Positions 7,468 to 15,168 of a stretch of DNA of 64,000 bases are shown here, piece by piece (position 1 is the stretch's first letter; every line of letters starts with the position of its first letter). The position numbers and the translations under genes were made by a program. This DNA comes from Xylanibacter ruminicola (GTDB lineage Bacteria; Bacteroidota; Bacteroidia; Bacteroidales; Bacteroidaceae), in the NCBI GenBank assembly GCA_015060625.1, contig SUYC01000010.1, positions 79,838-143,837 of the forward strand, read 5' to 3'. A model generated the notes under the pieces. That model was not told the origin of the DNA and did not search any database. It saw only the letters and a list, made by a program, of their open reading frames with translations.

Positions 7468-9276
7468 TTATTCGCGGAAAATCGTTTGTCTATAGGTGGT
7501 TGGGGTCATGCCGTACTTTGCGCGGAAGTTACGGGTAAACGTATCGGCGCTGGTAAAACCACTGGCCTGACTGACCTGTTCAACATTCAAATCGGGCTGG
7601 TTGTTCATCATACTGACGGCATAGTCGAGTCGAAGTTCACGGACGTAGGCCGGTAACGATACACTATCGCTGCCCTGTGAGAATGCAGCACCGATACGCT
7701 CTTTCGACAGACCGGTGCGATCGATGAGCGACTGCCTGCTGAAGTCGGGCTGTAGGAACAGTTTCTCGTTTTCAATCAAATCGCGCAGGTAAAGGAACAA
7801 CTTCTCGTCGGTAAGTGTGGTGTCATCTGAGGTGGTGATGCCCGCTTCAGATGTGCTTGATTCGGTGGCATCGGCCTTCGGGATTGGCGAATGTGCCGAC
7901 TCGATAGAACGGTTTGCTGCCTTGAGTTCCTTGTACTTCTCCTTATATTCTACTGCTTCGGTGATTTGGTGCACGAGAATGCGGTTGCGACGCTGCGTGA
8001 TGCGCCACTGCAGGAAGGCGTAAAGCGCTAAGGCAAGAATCAGCAGCGCTACCGTAGTGATTGCAATGCTGACGGCTGTGACGAAACGGGTTCGGGCGCG
8101 CTGTTCTGCTAACTGGCGCTCCTTGCCTTGGGTGTCGTAGATAGTCGCGAGCTCGGCCGATTCACTACGTTTCTGGCATACAAGCGCAGTATCATAGAGT
8201 TCGGCTATCTGCATGGCCACACGCAGGGCAGAGTCTTTGCGACCGGCGTGGTAGTTGGCACGTAACTTAGGCATCAGGTTCTTGCCAATGGTTTCCAAAT
8301 CGTAGTCGTAGCCCCATTCCTTGATAAACTGGTCTAGATTCGTGTAATTATCGGCAGCCTCGGCATAGCGATGGGCTGCTACCAGGTAGTCGCATCCATT
8401 AATGCGGCCTTCGATTCCCTGACCAAAGTCACTCGACATGTAGCTGGCATAATAGCGGGCCGCTTCGGCTGTCTGACCGCGCATCTGGCATACCTCAGCA
8501 CGGTGGAGTGATACCAGTGCACGTAGCGTTTTTACCTCTTTTTCAATCGGCTTGGGTTCGCTCTCATAGATGGTTACTAGCGAGTCCATGCGATCTACCC
8601 ATATACCTGCTTCGTCCATATGATGGTGAATATATGAAACGGAGATATTCTCGAGGGTTTCTATGCAGGCTGCTAACGGACGGCAGGTAGAATCATTGGG
8701 AGTTTGTAATACCCACTGGAAGGCCTCGTTGTAGCTTTGGGCAGCCTCGGCATGGCGCTCAAGCATCATCTGCGTATCACCAAGACTCAAGTAAAGCGTC
8801 TGTAATTCTCCTGCAGCTTTAGGATCGTTTGTTCCCTTCAACTTGTCGATAAGTCGGAGAGCAGTGCGCATGGCGTTATCATAGTCGCGATTGGTTGTGA
8901 GCATGATCACGAGGTTGGTACCGGCATGGATATAGTCCCAAAAGTCCTCGGCAGGTGGATTCTCGATGGCGTTGACGCGACGGAAGGCCTCGATACACTT
9001 ATCCATCTGACCCATTTGGAAATAGGCCACGCCACGATAGCCGTCGGCACGTATAGGCGTGAGTTCGCCAATGTCGGCCAAACTGTCGGTAACGGCCAGA
9101 AAATGCTCGAAATCACCGGTAAATCTGGCTGCCAACGCAATACTGTCGCCATGTGTAGTCTGCCTCTTCTCTGGAATTTCAAACTGTTTTTCTCTACTCT
9201 TACTGCCACAAGACGTGAGTATAGTAAGAGTAATAATTACACCTATTATATATATATATCTAAATAATCTCATCAT
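7468..9276 (-). CDS. membrane-anchored TPR sensor with cytoplasmic AraC-type DNA-binding domain
   Basis: 602 residues from the ATG at 9276 (a second ATG follows directly). Order: signal/lipobox (LTILTSC, about 22), helical TPR-like repeats in the periplasm (about 40-390), one transmembrane helix (about 398-424), a charged linker, and an AraC HTH domain (about 500-602) with both helix-turn-helix units (SLIDRTGLSKERIG; VSQASGFTSADTFTRNF) and the ending YGMTPTTYRQ. The longer start at 9303 lies upstream of the -7 element (9293-9300), so it cannot be transcribed from this promoter. Matching repeat arrays lie directly on both sides of the gene and are its likely binding sites. Signal sensed is unknown. 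Confidence 0.85.
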   Translation of the reverse strand: MMRLFRYIYIIGVIITLTILTSCGSKSREKQFEIPEKRQTTHGDSIALAARFTGDFEHFLAVTDSLADIGELTPIRADGYRGVAYFQMGQMDKCIEAFRRVNAIENPPAEDFWDYIHAGTNLVIMLTTNRDYDNAMRTALRLIDKLKGTNDPKAAGELQTLYLSLGDTQMMLERHAEAAQSYNEAFQWVLQTPNDSTCRPLAACIETLENISVSYIHHHMDEAGIWVDRMDSLVTIYESEPKPIEKEVKTLRALVSLHRAEVCQMRGQTAEAARYYASYMSSDFGQGIEGRINGCDYLVAAHRYAEAADNYTNLDQFIKEWGYDYDLETIGKNLMPKLRANYHAGRKDSALRVAMQIAELYDTALVCQKRSESAELATIYDTQGKERQLAEQRARTRFVTAVSIAITTVALLILALALYAFLQWRITQRRNRILVHQITEAVEYKEKYKELKAANRSIESAHSPIPKADATESSTSEAGITTSDDTTLTDEKLFLYLRDLIENEKLFLQPDFSRQSLIDRTGLSKERIGAAFSQGSDSVSLPAYVRELRLDYAVSMMNNQPDLNVEQVSQASGFTSADTFTRNFRAKYGMTPTTYRQTIFRE

Positions 9277-9292
9277 AAATAGTTTGCTGCTG

Positions 9293-9300
9293 CAAAGATA
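9293..9300 (-). promoter_or_regulatory. -7 element of the AraC regulator gene
   Basis: TATCTTTG on the minus strand; no good TTG at the usual distance. It fixes the translation start to 9276 or 9273. Confidence 0.55.
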
Positions 9301-9385
9301 CATAATTATTTGGAAACCGAAAAGAAATATCTAGTTTTATTGTATTTTATACCCTTGTTTTCTTGATGTGAATAGTGAGAAACCA

Positions 9386-9471
9386 TCCGATTTGTCCGAC
9401 AGCTTGTCGTTTCGTCCGACCGATTGTCTAAAATGTCCGACGATTTGTCTGAAACCACCCGACTATTTGTC
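9386..9471 (+). repeat. array of four 14-bp regulator sites (plus orientation)
   Basis: TCCGAC-N3-TTGTC at 9395-9408, 9415-9428, 9436-9449 and 9458-9471 (first base C in the last), plus a shortened site at 9386-9396. Spacing from the promoter outward is 22, 21 and 20 bp. The last site ends 7 bases before the TTG at 9479. Same design as the array at 7388-7463, in the opposite orientation. Confidence 0.88.
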
Positions 9472-9478
9472 TAAACCC

Positions 9479-9509
9479 TTGTGGGAAAGGATTTTTTGCC
9501 TTACCTTTG
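9479..9509 (+). promoter_or_regulatory. array-controlled promoter of the candidate RNA
   Basis: TTG at 9479-9481, 20 bases, TACCTTTG at 9502-9509. Identical geometry to the promoter at 7350-7380. Confidence 0.8.
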
Positions 9510-9512
9510 CAC

Positions 9513-9680
9513 ACAGAAAATCAATCGCTCTTTCTTTTATTAGCATAACGATATGACCTAATGATCAATATCCTTTTGACAATGTAAGGGCAGTACGTCA
9601 TGGAACGAAGCGTTAACTGCCAAATGTGCACCAGGCCAGTTGCTTTTCTAACGGACAGCAGGCCTGGGCGCTTTTTTTTT
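9513..9680 (+). ncRNA. candidate regulated small RNA, about 168 nt
   Basis: Bounded by the promoter at 9479-9509 and a rho-independent terminator ending about 9680. Only trivial reading frames occur (two- and eight-codon ones near 9554-9587); a longer frame from 9600 runs through the terminator. Internal hairpins: GGCAGT at 9589-9594 with ACTGCC at 9616-9621, then the terminator stem. It might be a trans-acting sRNA or, less likely, a leader of the flavodoxin operon, which has its own promoter at 9763. No known RNA family recognised. Confidence 0.6.
9631..9680 (+). terminator. rho-independent terminator of the candidate RNA
   Basis: CCAGGCC at 9631-9637 pairs with GGCCTGG at 9661-9667, extended inward by GCT/AGC, followed by nine T at 9672-9680. 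Confidence 0.8.
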
Positions 9681-9757
9681 ATTCCCATATACCTATTTTT
9701 TATTAATCCGTTTTTGATTGCTTTTTGAGATGGGTGCTACTTAAAACACTCGGTTTT

Positions 9758-9793
9758 AGGTATTGCGCACTTTATTTTTTCGCCGTACCTTTG
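9758..9793 (+). promoter_or_regulatory. promoter of the DUF2023-flavodoxin operon
   Basis: Extended -33 AGGTATTG at 9758-9765, 20 bases after the TTG, TACCTTTG at 9786-9793. The same TTTTAGGTATTG block stands at the same place in the porin-imelysin promoter (16484-16523). Confidence 0.82.
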
Positions 9794-9817
9794 CACCGTC
9801 GAATTAAAAGTATAACA

Positions 9818-10192
9818 ATGAGATCAACAGCAAACATATCAACAGAGATGAAGGTTTTGATGAACCATATCTATGAGCTGAATAAGGGTGTGCGCCAGAT
9901 GGTGCTGTTTACCTGTCATAAGAAATATGGTGATCAGACTGTAGAGCGACTCGAAAGTCAGGGCATTCCCTATGTGCTGCAGCCAGCTGGTCGGCAGAAT
10001 CTGAATGTGTATTTTGGTCGTCGCGAATGTCTGGATGCTATCCGACTCATTGTTACGCGTCCGCTGAATCAGCTCACACCCGAGGAGGATTTTATTCTTG
10101 GGGCTATGCTGGGATATGATCTATGTGCCCAGTGTGAGCGTTACTGCAAGCGCAAAGAACAATGCGGCGCAACCTGTAGATGTAAGAATTAA
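9818..10192 (+). CDS. DUF2023 family protein
   Basis: 124 residues from the ATG 25 bases after the -7 element; an upstream frame from 9725 begins before the promoter and is rejected. The C-terminus is Cys-rich (LCAQCERYCKRKEQCGATCRCKN), suggesting metal or Fe-S binding or disulfides. I recognise it as DUF2023, found almost always next to a flavodoxin gene in anaerobes, as here (24 bases before fldA). Biochemical role unknown; perhaps a partner or maturation factor of flavodoxin. Confidence 0.85.
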   Translation: MRSTANISTEMKVLMNHIYELNKGVRQMVLFTCHKKYGDQTVERLESQGIPYVLQPAGRQNLNVYFGRRECLDAIRLIVTRPLNQLTPEEDFILGAMLGYDLCAQCERYCKRKEQCGATCRCKN

Positions 10193-10216
10193 CCACATAA
10201 ATGATATTATAAAGTA

Positions 10217-10711
10217 ATGAATTCAACTATTGTAATTTATGGTTCCTCAACAGGAACTTGCGAGGCCATAGCAGAGAAGATTGCCTCGAAACTGGGATGC
10301 AAAGCCTTGAATGTACAGGACCTCTCAGCCGATGATGTAGCTGCAAATCAGAATCTGATTCTGGGTACCTCTACCTGGGGAGCTGGTGAGTTGCAGGACG
10401 ACTGGTACGACGGACTGAAAACTCTGCAGGGAGCAGACCTGAGCGGTAAAACCATTGCCATCTTTGGCTGTGGCGACTGTTCTACCTACAGCGATACCTT
10501 CGTAGGTGGTATGGGTGAGCTCTACAACGGCATCAAAGACAGTGGTGCTAACTTTATTGGCAGTGTAGAAACTGATGGTTATACCTTCGACGACTCTGAA
10601 GCAGTCATCAATGGTAAGTTCATTGGCCTTCCTCTTGATGACATCAACGAGGATGATCAGACCGATACGCGTATCGATGCCTGGTTGTCGGCTATAACTC
10701 CAAGTCTTTAA
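10217..10711 (+). CDS. fldA: long-chain flavodoxin
   Basis: 164 residues. The N-terminal phosphate loop GSSTGTCEAIAEKI binds FMN phosphate, and TSTWGAGELQDDW and GCGDCSTYSDTF are the FMN isoalloxazine loops with Trp and Tyr. Length and the loop around 115-140 fit the long-chain class. Flavodoxin replaces ferredoxin as a low-potential electron carrier when iron is scarce. Cytoplasmic; second gene of the DUF2023 operon, ended by a strong terminator. Confidence 0.96.
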   Translation: MNSTIVIYGSSTGTCEAIAEKIASKLGCKALNVQDLSADDVAANQNLILGTSTWGAGELQDDWYDGLKTLQGADLSGKTIAIFGCGDCSTYSDTFVGGMGELYNGIKDSGANFIGSVETDGYTFDDSEAVINGKFIGLPLDDINEDDQTDTRIDAWLSAITPSL

Positions 10712-10757
10712 TCACAGGTGTAAATTTATAATAAGTATTTGTTTAGTTAGGGTAAAG

Positions 10758-10788
10758 GTGGCTAGTCGGGATGACTAGCCACTTTTTC
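10758..10788 (+). terminator. terminator after flavodoxin
   Basis: Perfect 10-bp stem GTGGCTAGTC / GACTAGCCAC with a 5-base loop, followed by TTTTTC. Confidence 0.93.
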
Positions 10789-10818
10789 ATCTATCCGTAT
10801 TGTCGTATGGCTTTTGAT

Positions 10819-11979
10819 TTAAGCGTAGGAGTGCATGCCGCCTAAGAAGTAGTTCACACCAAAGTAGGTCATGAGGATGGTGAGGAATGCCAGCACCATG
10901 TACAGATTGTGGTTGAGCTTGATGCTGCGATGGGCAGGGATGCCGTAGATCATCAGCGTGATGATAGCCCAGGTTTCCTTAGGGTCCCACGACCAGTAGT
11001 TGCCCCACGATATGTTGGCCCAGATGGCACCGATAAAGATACCAAAGCCCAGGAAGGTGAGTGCCGGGTAGAGCAGCATCTGCGATAGGTGCTTCATGCC
11101 TTGACGGTATTTGGCAGACAGAATACCCACCAGACTGCTGAGGCAGGCAAACAACAACAGGGTATAAGCCAGCATGATGGTAGCAATATGGATGGGCAGC
11201 AGGCGCGAGTTGAGTACAGGCATGGGATGGTTCTCGGGCGAGTACTTATTCAGGAAGTGATACATCAGGAATAAGAAACATGCCGCGATGCCAGCTGCAA
11301 AGATATTCAGTTGTCGGCGATGATTGCGCAGCAAAGCCAGCTGTTCGCGGAATCTTCCCTTGGGGTCGATGAGTAACCAGATGAGTGCCACAAAAAGCAA
11401 AGCATAGCCGCTGTAGGTAACGGGGATGCCCCACGGGTCGTAGTTCAGCGACAGGATACTACCCAGCATATCTGCATCGTAGTCCATCTGATACAGACGC
11501 ACGTTTTTGTGACTGGCAATCTGATTCATTGATATCGTGAACGGCTTGCCGTCGATCGTCACCTGCGAGATATAGTCGGATGGCATTTGGGTGCCTTGAT
11601 AGAACTTCACATCAAACTGCTCCAGACGGATGGTGAATGGCATCTGGTGCAGATGCATGTCGCGTGTCAGGAATGTGTTGGTGTCCACACCTTTGCGCAG
11701 CGGCACCACACCTCTGATTGCTGTGAGATGCGTGAGCAGGGCACCTGCCAGAATCACTACAAACGCCAGATGCAATGCGATTACCGATGGACGTCGCACC
11801 TTGCGCTTGATGAACCAGAAAATGCTGGCGGCTGCTAATAAAGCCCATAAGGCCGAGAACCACCATGCGCCATAGATATGGTCGGATACATAATCTGTAC
11901 CCAGATATTTCTCAAAAACAGTGGCGGCTGCCAGTACGGCAACCACCACGATGTATAGGATGATTATACTTCGCTTCAT
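10819..11979 (-). CDS. ccsA: cytochrome c biogenesis protein, CcsA type with ResB-like N-terminus
   Basis: 386 residues, strongly hydrophobic. The N-terminal part (about 1-200) has transmembrane helices and an extracytoplasmic domain like ResB; the C-terminal part (about 250-386) is CcsA, with the heme-handling WWD motif (WGNYWSWDPKETWA, about 325-338) and flanking His residues. System II cytochrome c synthases carry heme out and attach it to CxxCH motifs. It is the last gene of the operon and sits 30 bases after a gene for a protein with two CxxCH motifs, its obvious client. Confidence 0.9.
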   Translation of the reverse strand: MKRSIIILYIVVVAVLAAATVFEKYLGTDYVSDHIYGAWWFSALWALLAAASIFWFIKRKVRRPSVIALHLAFVVILAGALLTHLTAIRGVVPLRKGVDTNTFLTRDMHLHQMPFTIRLEQFDVKFYQGTQMPSDYISQVTIDGKPFTISMNQIASHKNVRLYQMDYDADMLGSILSLNYDPWGIPVTYSGYALLFVALIWLLIDPKGRFREQLALLRNHRRQLNIFAAGIAACFLFLMYHFLNKYSPENHPMPVLNSRLLPIHIATIMLAYTLLLFACLSSLVGILSAKYRQGMKHLSQMLLYPALTFLGFGIFIGAIWANISWGNYWSWDPKETWAIITLMIYGIPAHRSIKLNHNLYMVLAFLTILMTYFGVNYFLGGMHSYA

Positions 11980-12009
11980 ATATAATAAAACGTAAATAGC
12001 TTGCGATTA

Positions 12010-13764
12010 TTATATCGACTCGATGAATTTTATCACAGCATCTCTATCAGCCTTGGGCAGATGATAGAATTTCTCTGTTGGACCGTAGGCATCCGACTGC
12101 TTGGAATAGCCATGCCACATGATGGCTTCGAGCACGCTGCGGGCGCGACAGTCGTGCAGACGGTCGTTAGCACCTGTCAGCTGCTGCGACAGGCCGCGTC
12201 CCCACAAAGGTGTGGTTCGGCACCAGCCTGTGCGGATATCGTTCTTCATCATCAGGCGATGCTGAACCATGTCGGTGTAAGGCCAGATGGTCTGGTTGGG
12301 ATAGCGTGGCAGCATCTTGTTGGCATCCTTGCCAATGCTTTTGGCATATGCCTTGATGCTGGCATCCACCCACATATCGTCGTTGCCAGTCTTCCATGAA
12401 GGACGGTGGCAGCGGGCACAGCCAATCTGCGAGAACAGGTCCTTACCGCGCTGTACGGCGGCATCGTTCAGATTACGGGCAGCAGGCACAGCCAGCGCGC
12501 GATGCCATACCATGAACTGATAGTACTGCTTGTCGCTCATCTCTTCCTTGCCATTGTAAGGTGCACCGTTAAACAGGTACTTGTCGAAAGATTCCTTCTT
12601 GGCAATCGATGAGCAGCTCAGAATCTCGTTCACACGGGCAGCAATACCCTCGTCGGTACCGTCGGCATAGTAGGGGTGCAGAATGCTGAGTGGTGATTCA
12701 CCGTGCTCCTTGATATAGCTGATCACCTCCTTGTCCTCGCTCTGTGCCTTTGCCCATGCTGGGGTGGTGTAGAGGAAGTGACGGTCGCTACGGGTGACGT
12801 TGGTGATATTCCAGATAGCGTTAGAACCAGCACCATCCTGCAGCGAACCACGAGTCATGGCATAAGTGAAACGCTTAATCGGACCATGAGAGCCACGGAA
12901 TGTGCCCAGATCGTTATAAGCAGCCGAATAGTAGGCTGATGACTTGAAAGTGCCAGCCTCCTGATCCCACATGGCGGGGTTCAGTGTGGCATGCTTCGAC
13001 TCGGCCAACCACTGTGCCTCGATATCCTCATCGCTGATGGCATCGAGCAAACCAGTACCATACACGCCGATGGTTGACTCCAGGCGAACCTCATAGTTGG
13101 TTGGCTTAGGATTGGTGTTGAAAGCGGTCTGAGGAATGGTTACCTCGGGGTAGATGAGGGCATATTCCTCACCATCTTCAAACTTCATGGGCAGTCCACT
13201 CTCCATGGCTGTCACATTCTTCCAGTCGATGGTTATCTGATTTTCGTCGATAGGAGCCTTGAAGGGTGACATGGCCTGTGTCTGCGGCATACCCGTCACC
13301 TCCGTGATATAGCCGTTGGTATCAGGATGATAAATCACCAGCAGATAGCCGTTGCCAATCTGATTGGCACGATATTCGGTCTGTCGCTTGCCATGACCAT
13401 AGCTGGGGTGGCAGGCGATACACGAGTTGCGCACCCATGCAGGACCTAAGCCTTTGCGTGGTTCCTGCTCAAAGGTGTAGAGCTTCTCAAAGAAACCTTC
13501 ACCCGTATTGAAGTCATCCTCCATGCCAGCGGCAATAGCAGCAGGAGTGATGGCCGAATAGCTGGCCTTCTCGGTAGTGCCGAGCTCACCGCCGGGGTAC
13601 CATTCCTCGGCAGTAAAGTTTCCAGTAGCTTTTCCGAATGCTTGTTCTTCAGGTGTCAGAGGTCCCAGATCTGCGAAGTCGTTATTATCGGAACATGCTG
13701 TCAGCCCTGCGGTCGACAGCATTCCGAAACATACAACACATGTTAGTTTCGATATTTTCTCCAT
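12010..13764 (-). CDS. di-heme oxidoreductase (DUF1111) lipoprotein
   Basis: 584 residues with a lipoprotein signal (LTAC about 21-24). Two c-type heme sites are visible, CIACH at 115-119 and CARCH at 449-453. The family resembles di-heme cytochrome c peroxidases and is regularly found with imelysin and a porin. With imelysin and CcsA in the same operon it probably forms an envelope iron-related redox module, for instance ferric/ferrous conversion during uptake; this is inference. Neighbours on both sides are within about 35 bases. Confidence 0.9.
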   Translation of the reverse strand: MEKISKLTCVVCFGMLSTAGLTACSDNNDFADLGPLTPEEQAFGKATGNFTAEEWYPGGELGTTEKASYSAITPAAIAAGMEDDFNTGEGFFEKLYTFEQEPRKGLGPAWVRNSCIACHPSYGHGKRQTEYRANQIGNGYLLVIYHPDTNGYITEVTGMPQTQAMSPFKAPIDENQITIDWKNVTAMESGLPMKFEDGEEYALIYPEVTIPQTAFNTNPKPTNYEVRLESTIGVYGTGLLDAISDEDIEAQWLAESKHATLNPAMWDQEAGTFKSSAYYSAAYNDLGTFRGSHGPIKRFTYAMTRGSLQDGAGSNAIWNITNVTRSDRHFLYTTPAWAKAQSEDKEVISYIKEHGESPLSILHPYYADGTDEGIAARVNEILSCSSIAKKESFDKYLFNGAPYNGKEEMSDKQYYQFMVWHRALAVPAARNLNDAAVQRGKDLFSQIGCARCHRPSWKTGNDDMWVDASIKAYAKSIGKDANKMLPRYPNQTIWPYTDMVQHRLMMKNDIRTGWCRTTPLWGRGLSQQLTGANDRLHDCRARSVLEAIMWHGYSKQSDAYGPTEKFYHLPKADRDAVIKFIESI

Positions 13765-13796
13765 TAGTGTATTTGTTTAATTAATTTTCAGGTGTA

Positions 13797-15131
13797 TTAC
13801 TCTCCAGATGTAGAGTCCCAGTTGTCGGGATCGTCGAAGTTCTTGCCCCATACCACGCTGCAGTACTTAACAAATGGAGTAGGCATGTTGCTGATACCCT
13901 CGATGGCACCAACATAGTTGCTCTCTACAGCGGTGTTCACCTTGTCGCTCTTTACGCTGGCAAAGAAGGTGTGGAAACTGTAGTCGTTGGCCTTCTTATC
14001 GGTAGAACCCAACCATACGTTACGGATACTGCGGATGTTATCGCGGAAGTCGGTGATTGAGTTGTAGCTATATGGCGACTCAACATAAGCAATATCGCCT
14101 GCAGAGAATGGGTTGGCAATCTTGGCTGTACCTACCTCGTTGCAGATGGCTACGCACGAACCTTCGTCGGCGCTCAGTACCTGTGCAATAGCGTCCTTCA
14201 GTGTGGGGAATGTGCTCTTGCTGCCGCTGATGCCTGCCTGAGTGAGGTTCTCACCATAAGAGAGACCAGCAGCGGTGGTCATGTCAAGACCAGCAGCCTT
14301 CACAACAGCTACACGAGCGGCGTTGGCTGCCGTCTCACCCTCCCAGGCTACCTGGAGCTGGAAGCAGCGCTGCTTGAGCAGGGCGCAGATAGTCTGAGCG
14401 TAAGCCAGTTCCTGAGCACCAGTGATCTTCTCAAAGTTAGTATAAGTGTCGTTGCCCTGCAACTCGGCTACCTTACGATTCTGACCATTGCGGAACAGGA
14501 TGAACTCCAGAGCGTGGAAACCCAGGATAGTGGCATCCTCGAGCATCTCGTCGTTCATGCCGTTATTGAAGTAGTTGAGCAGCAGACTGCGGTTCAAAGG
14601 CCATGAGTCGATGGTTGGGTCGATATCAAAGTCGCTGGCTGCACCCATCAGGAAAGCCTCAGAGCGCTCCCAGTTCTGGCGGGCCTGCTTGAAGTCGGTG
14701 CAAGCCTTGTCGATCTGAGCCTGGGTGATGCTGTTGACGGTAAGACCGTTCAGGGTCTTCTCCAGGTCCTCAACATCGTCGGCCAGTTGGGTGTATGTAG
14801 GTACGATGACATTGCCAACGAGGTTCTCCAGAACCTTACGCAGATAAGCCTCCTGAGCCTCGCTGAGCTTTGAGGTGGCGATGGTGGTGTTAGCACTTTC
14901 AAGTTCGTCGATGAGTGAAAGACAGTTGTCGATAGCATCCTGACCGAAGGCCTTGCTGCTATAGTTGGCTGCAGTAGTGTTCTGAGCATAGCTGTCTTCA
15001 TCTACGAGTGGTGTGGTGGTGATAACATTGAACTCGTTAGAATCTTCAGAATTGTTGCTGTCACTGTCGCTGCAGGCAGTGAGAGAGAGTCCCATCAAGA
15101 GGACTGACATTGCGTAAATTGATTTCTTCAT
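13797..15131 (-). CDS. imelysin family lipoprotein
   Basis: 444 residues, signal with lipobox (LSLTAC about 16-21). Helical two-bundle protein with the family signature GxHxxE (GFHALEF, about 210), plus WPLNRSLL, as in IrpA/imelysin proteins. Members bind or respond to iron outside the cytoplasm. Sits between the porin and the di-heme oxidoreductase genes. Confidence 0.9.
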   Translation of the reverse strand: MKKSIYAMSVLLMGLSLTACSDSDSNNSEDSNEFNVITTTPLVDEDSYAQNTTAANYSSKAFGQDAIDNCLSLIDELESANTTIATSKLSEAQEAYLRKVLENLVGNVIVPTYTQLADDVEDLEKTLNGLTVNSITQAQIDKACTDFKQARQNWERSEAFLMGAASDFDIDPTIDSWPLNRSLLLNYFNNGMNDEMLEDATILGFHALEFILFRNGQNRKVAELQGNDTYTNFEKITGAQELAYAQTICALLKQRCFQLQVAWEGETAANAARVAVVKAAGLDMTTAAGLSYGENLTQAGISGSKSTFPTLKDAIAQVLSADEGSCVAICNEVGTAKIANPFSAGDIAYVESPYSYNSITDFRDNIRSIRNVWLGSTDKKANDYSFHTFFASVKSDKVNTAVESNYVGAIEGISNMPTPFVKYCSVVWGKNFDDPDNWDSTSGE

Positions 15132-15168
15132 TGTTTTATTTAATTTATGTGGTTATTACTAACTAATC

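Noticed and set aside
9589..9621. SRP (4.5S) RNA core
   Set aside because: The GGAAC loop and AAG on the 3' side are loosely similar, but the long SRP helix and the GUCAGG/AGCAG pairing are absent.
9600..9728. 42-codon frame in the candidate RNA
   Set aside because: It runs through the terminator stem and the T-run, and the product is low in plausibility.
9725..9817. Upstream extension of the DUF2023 gene (start at 9725)
   Set aside because: It begins ahead of the promoter (TTG 9763, TACCTTTG 9786-9793) and the added residues do not look like the family; ATG at 9818 is used.
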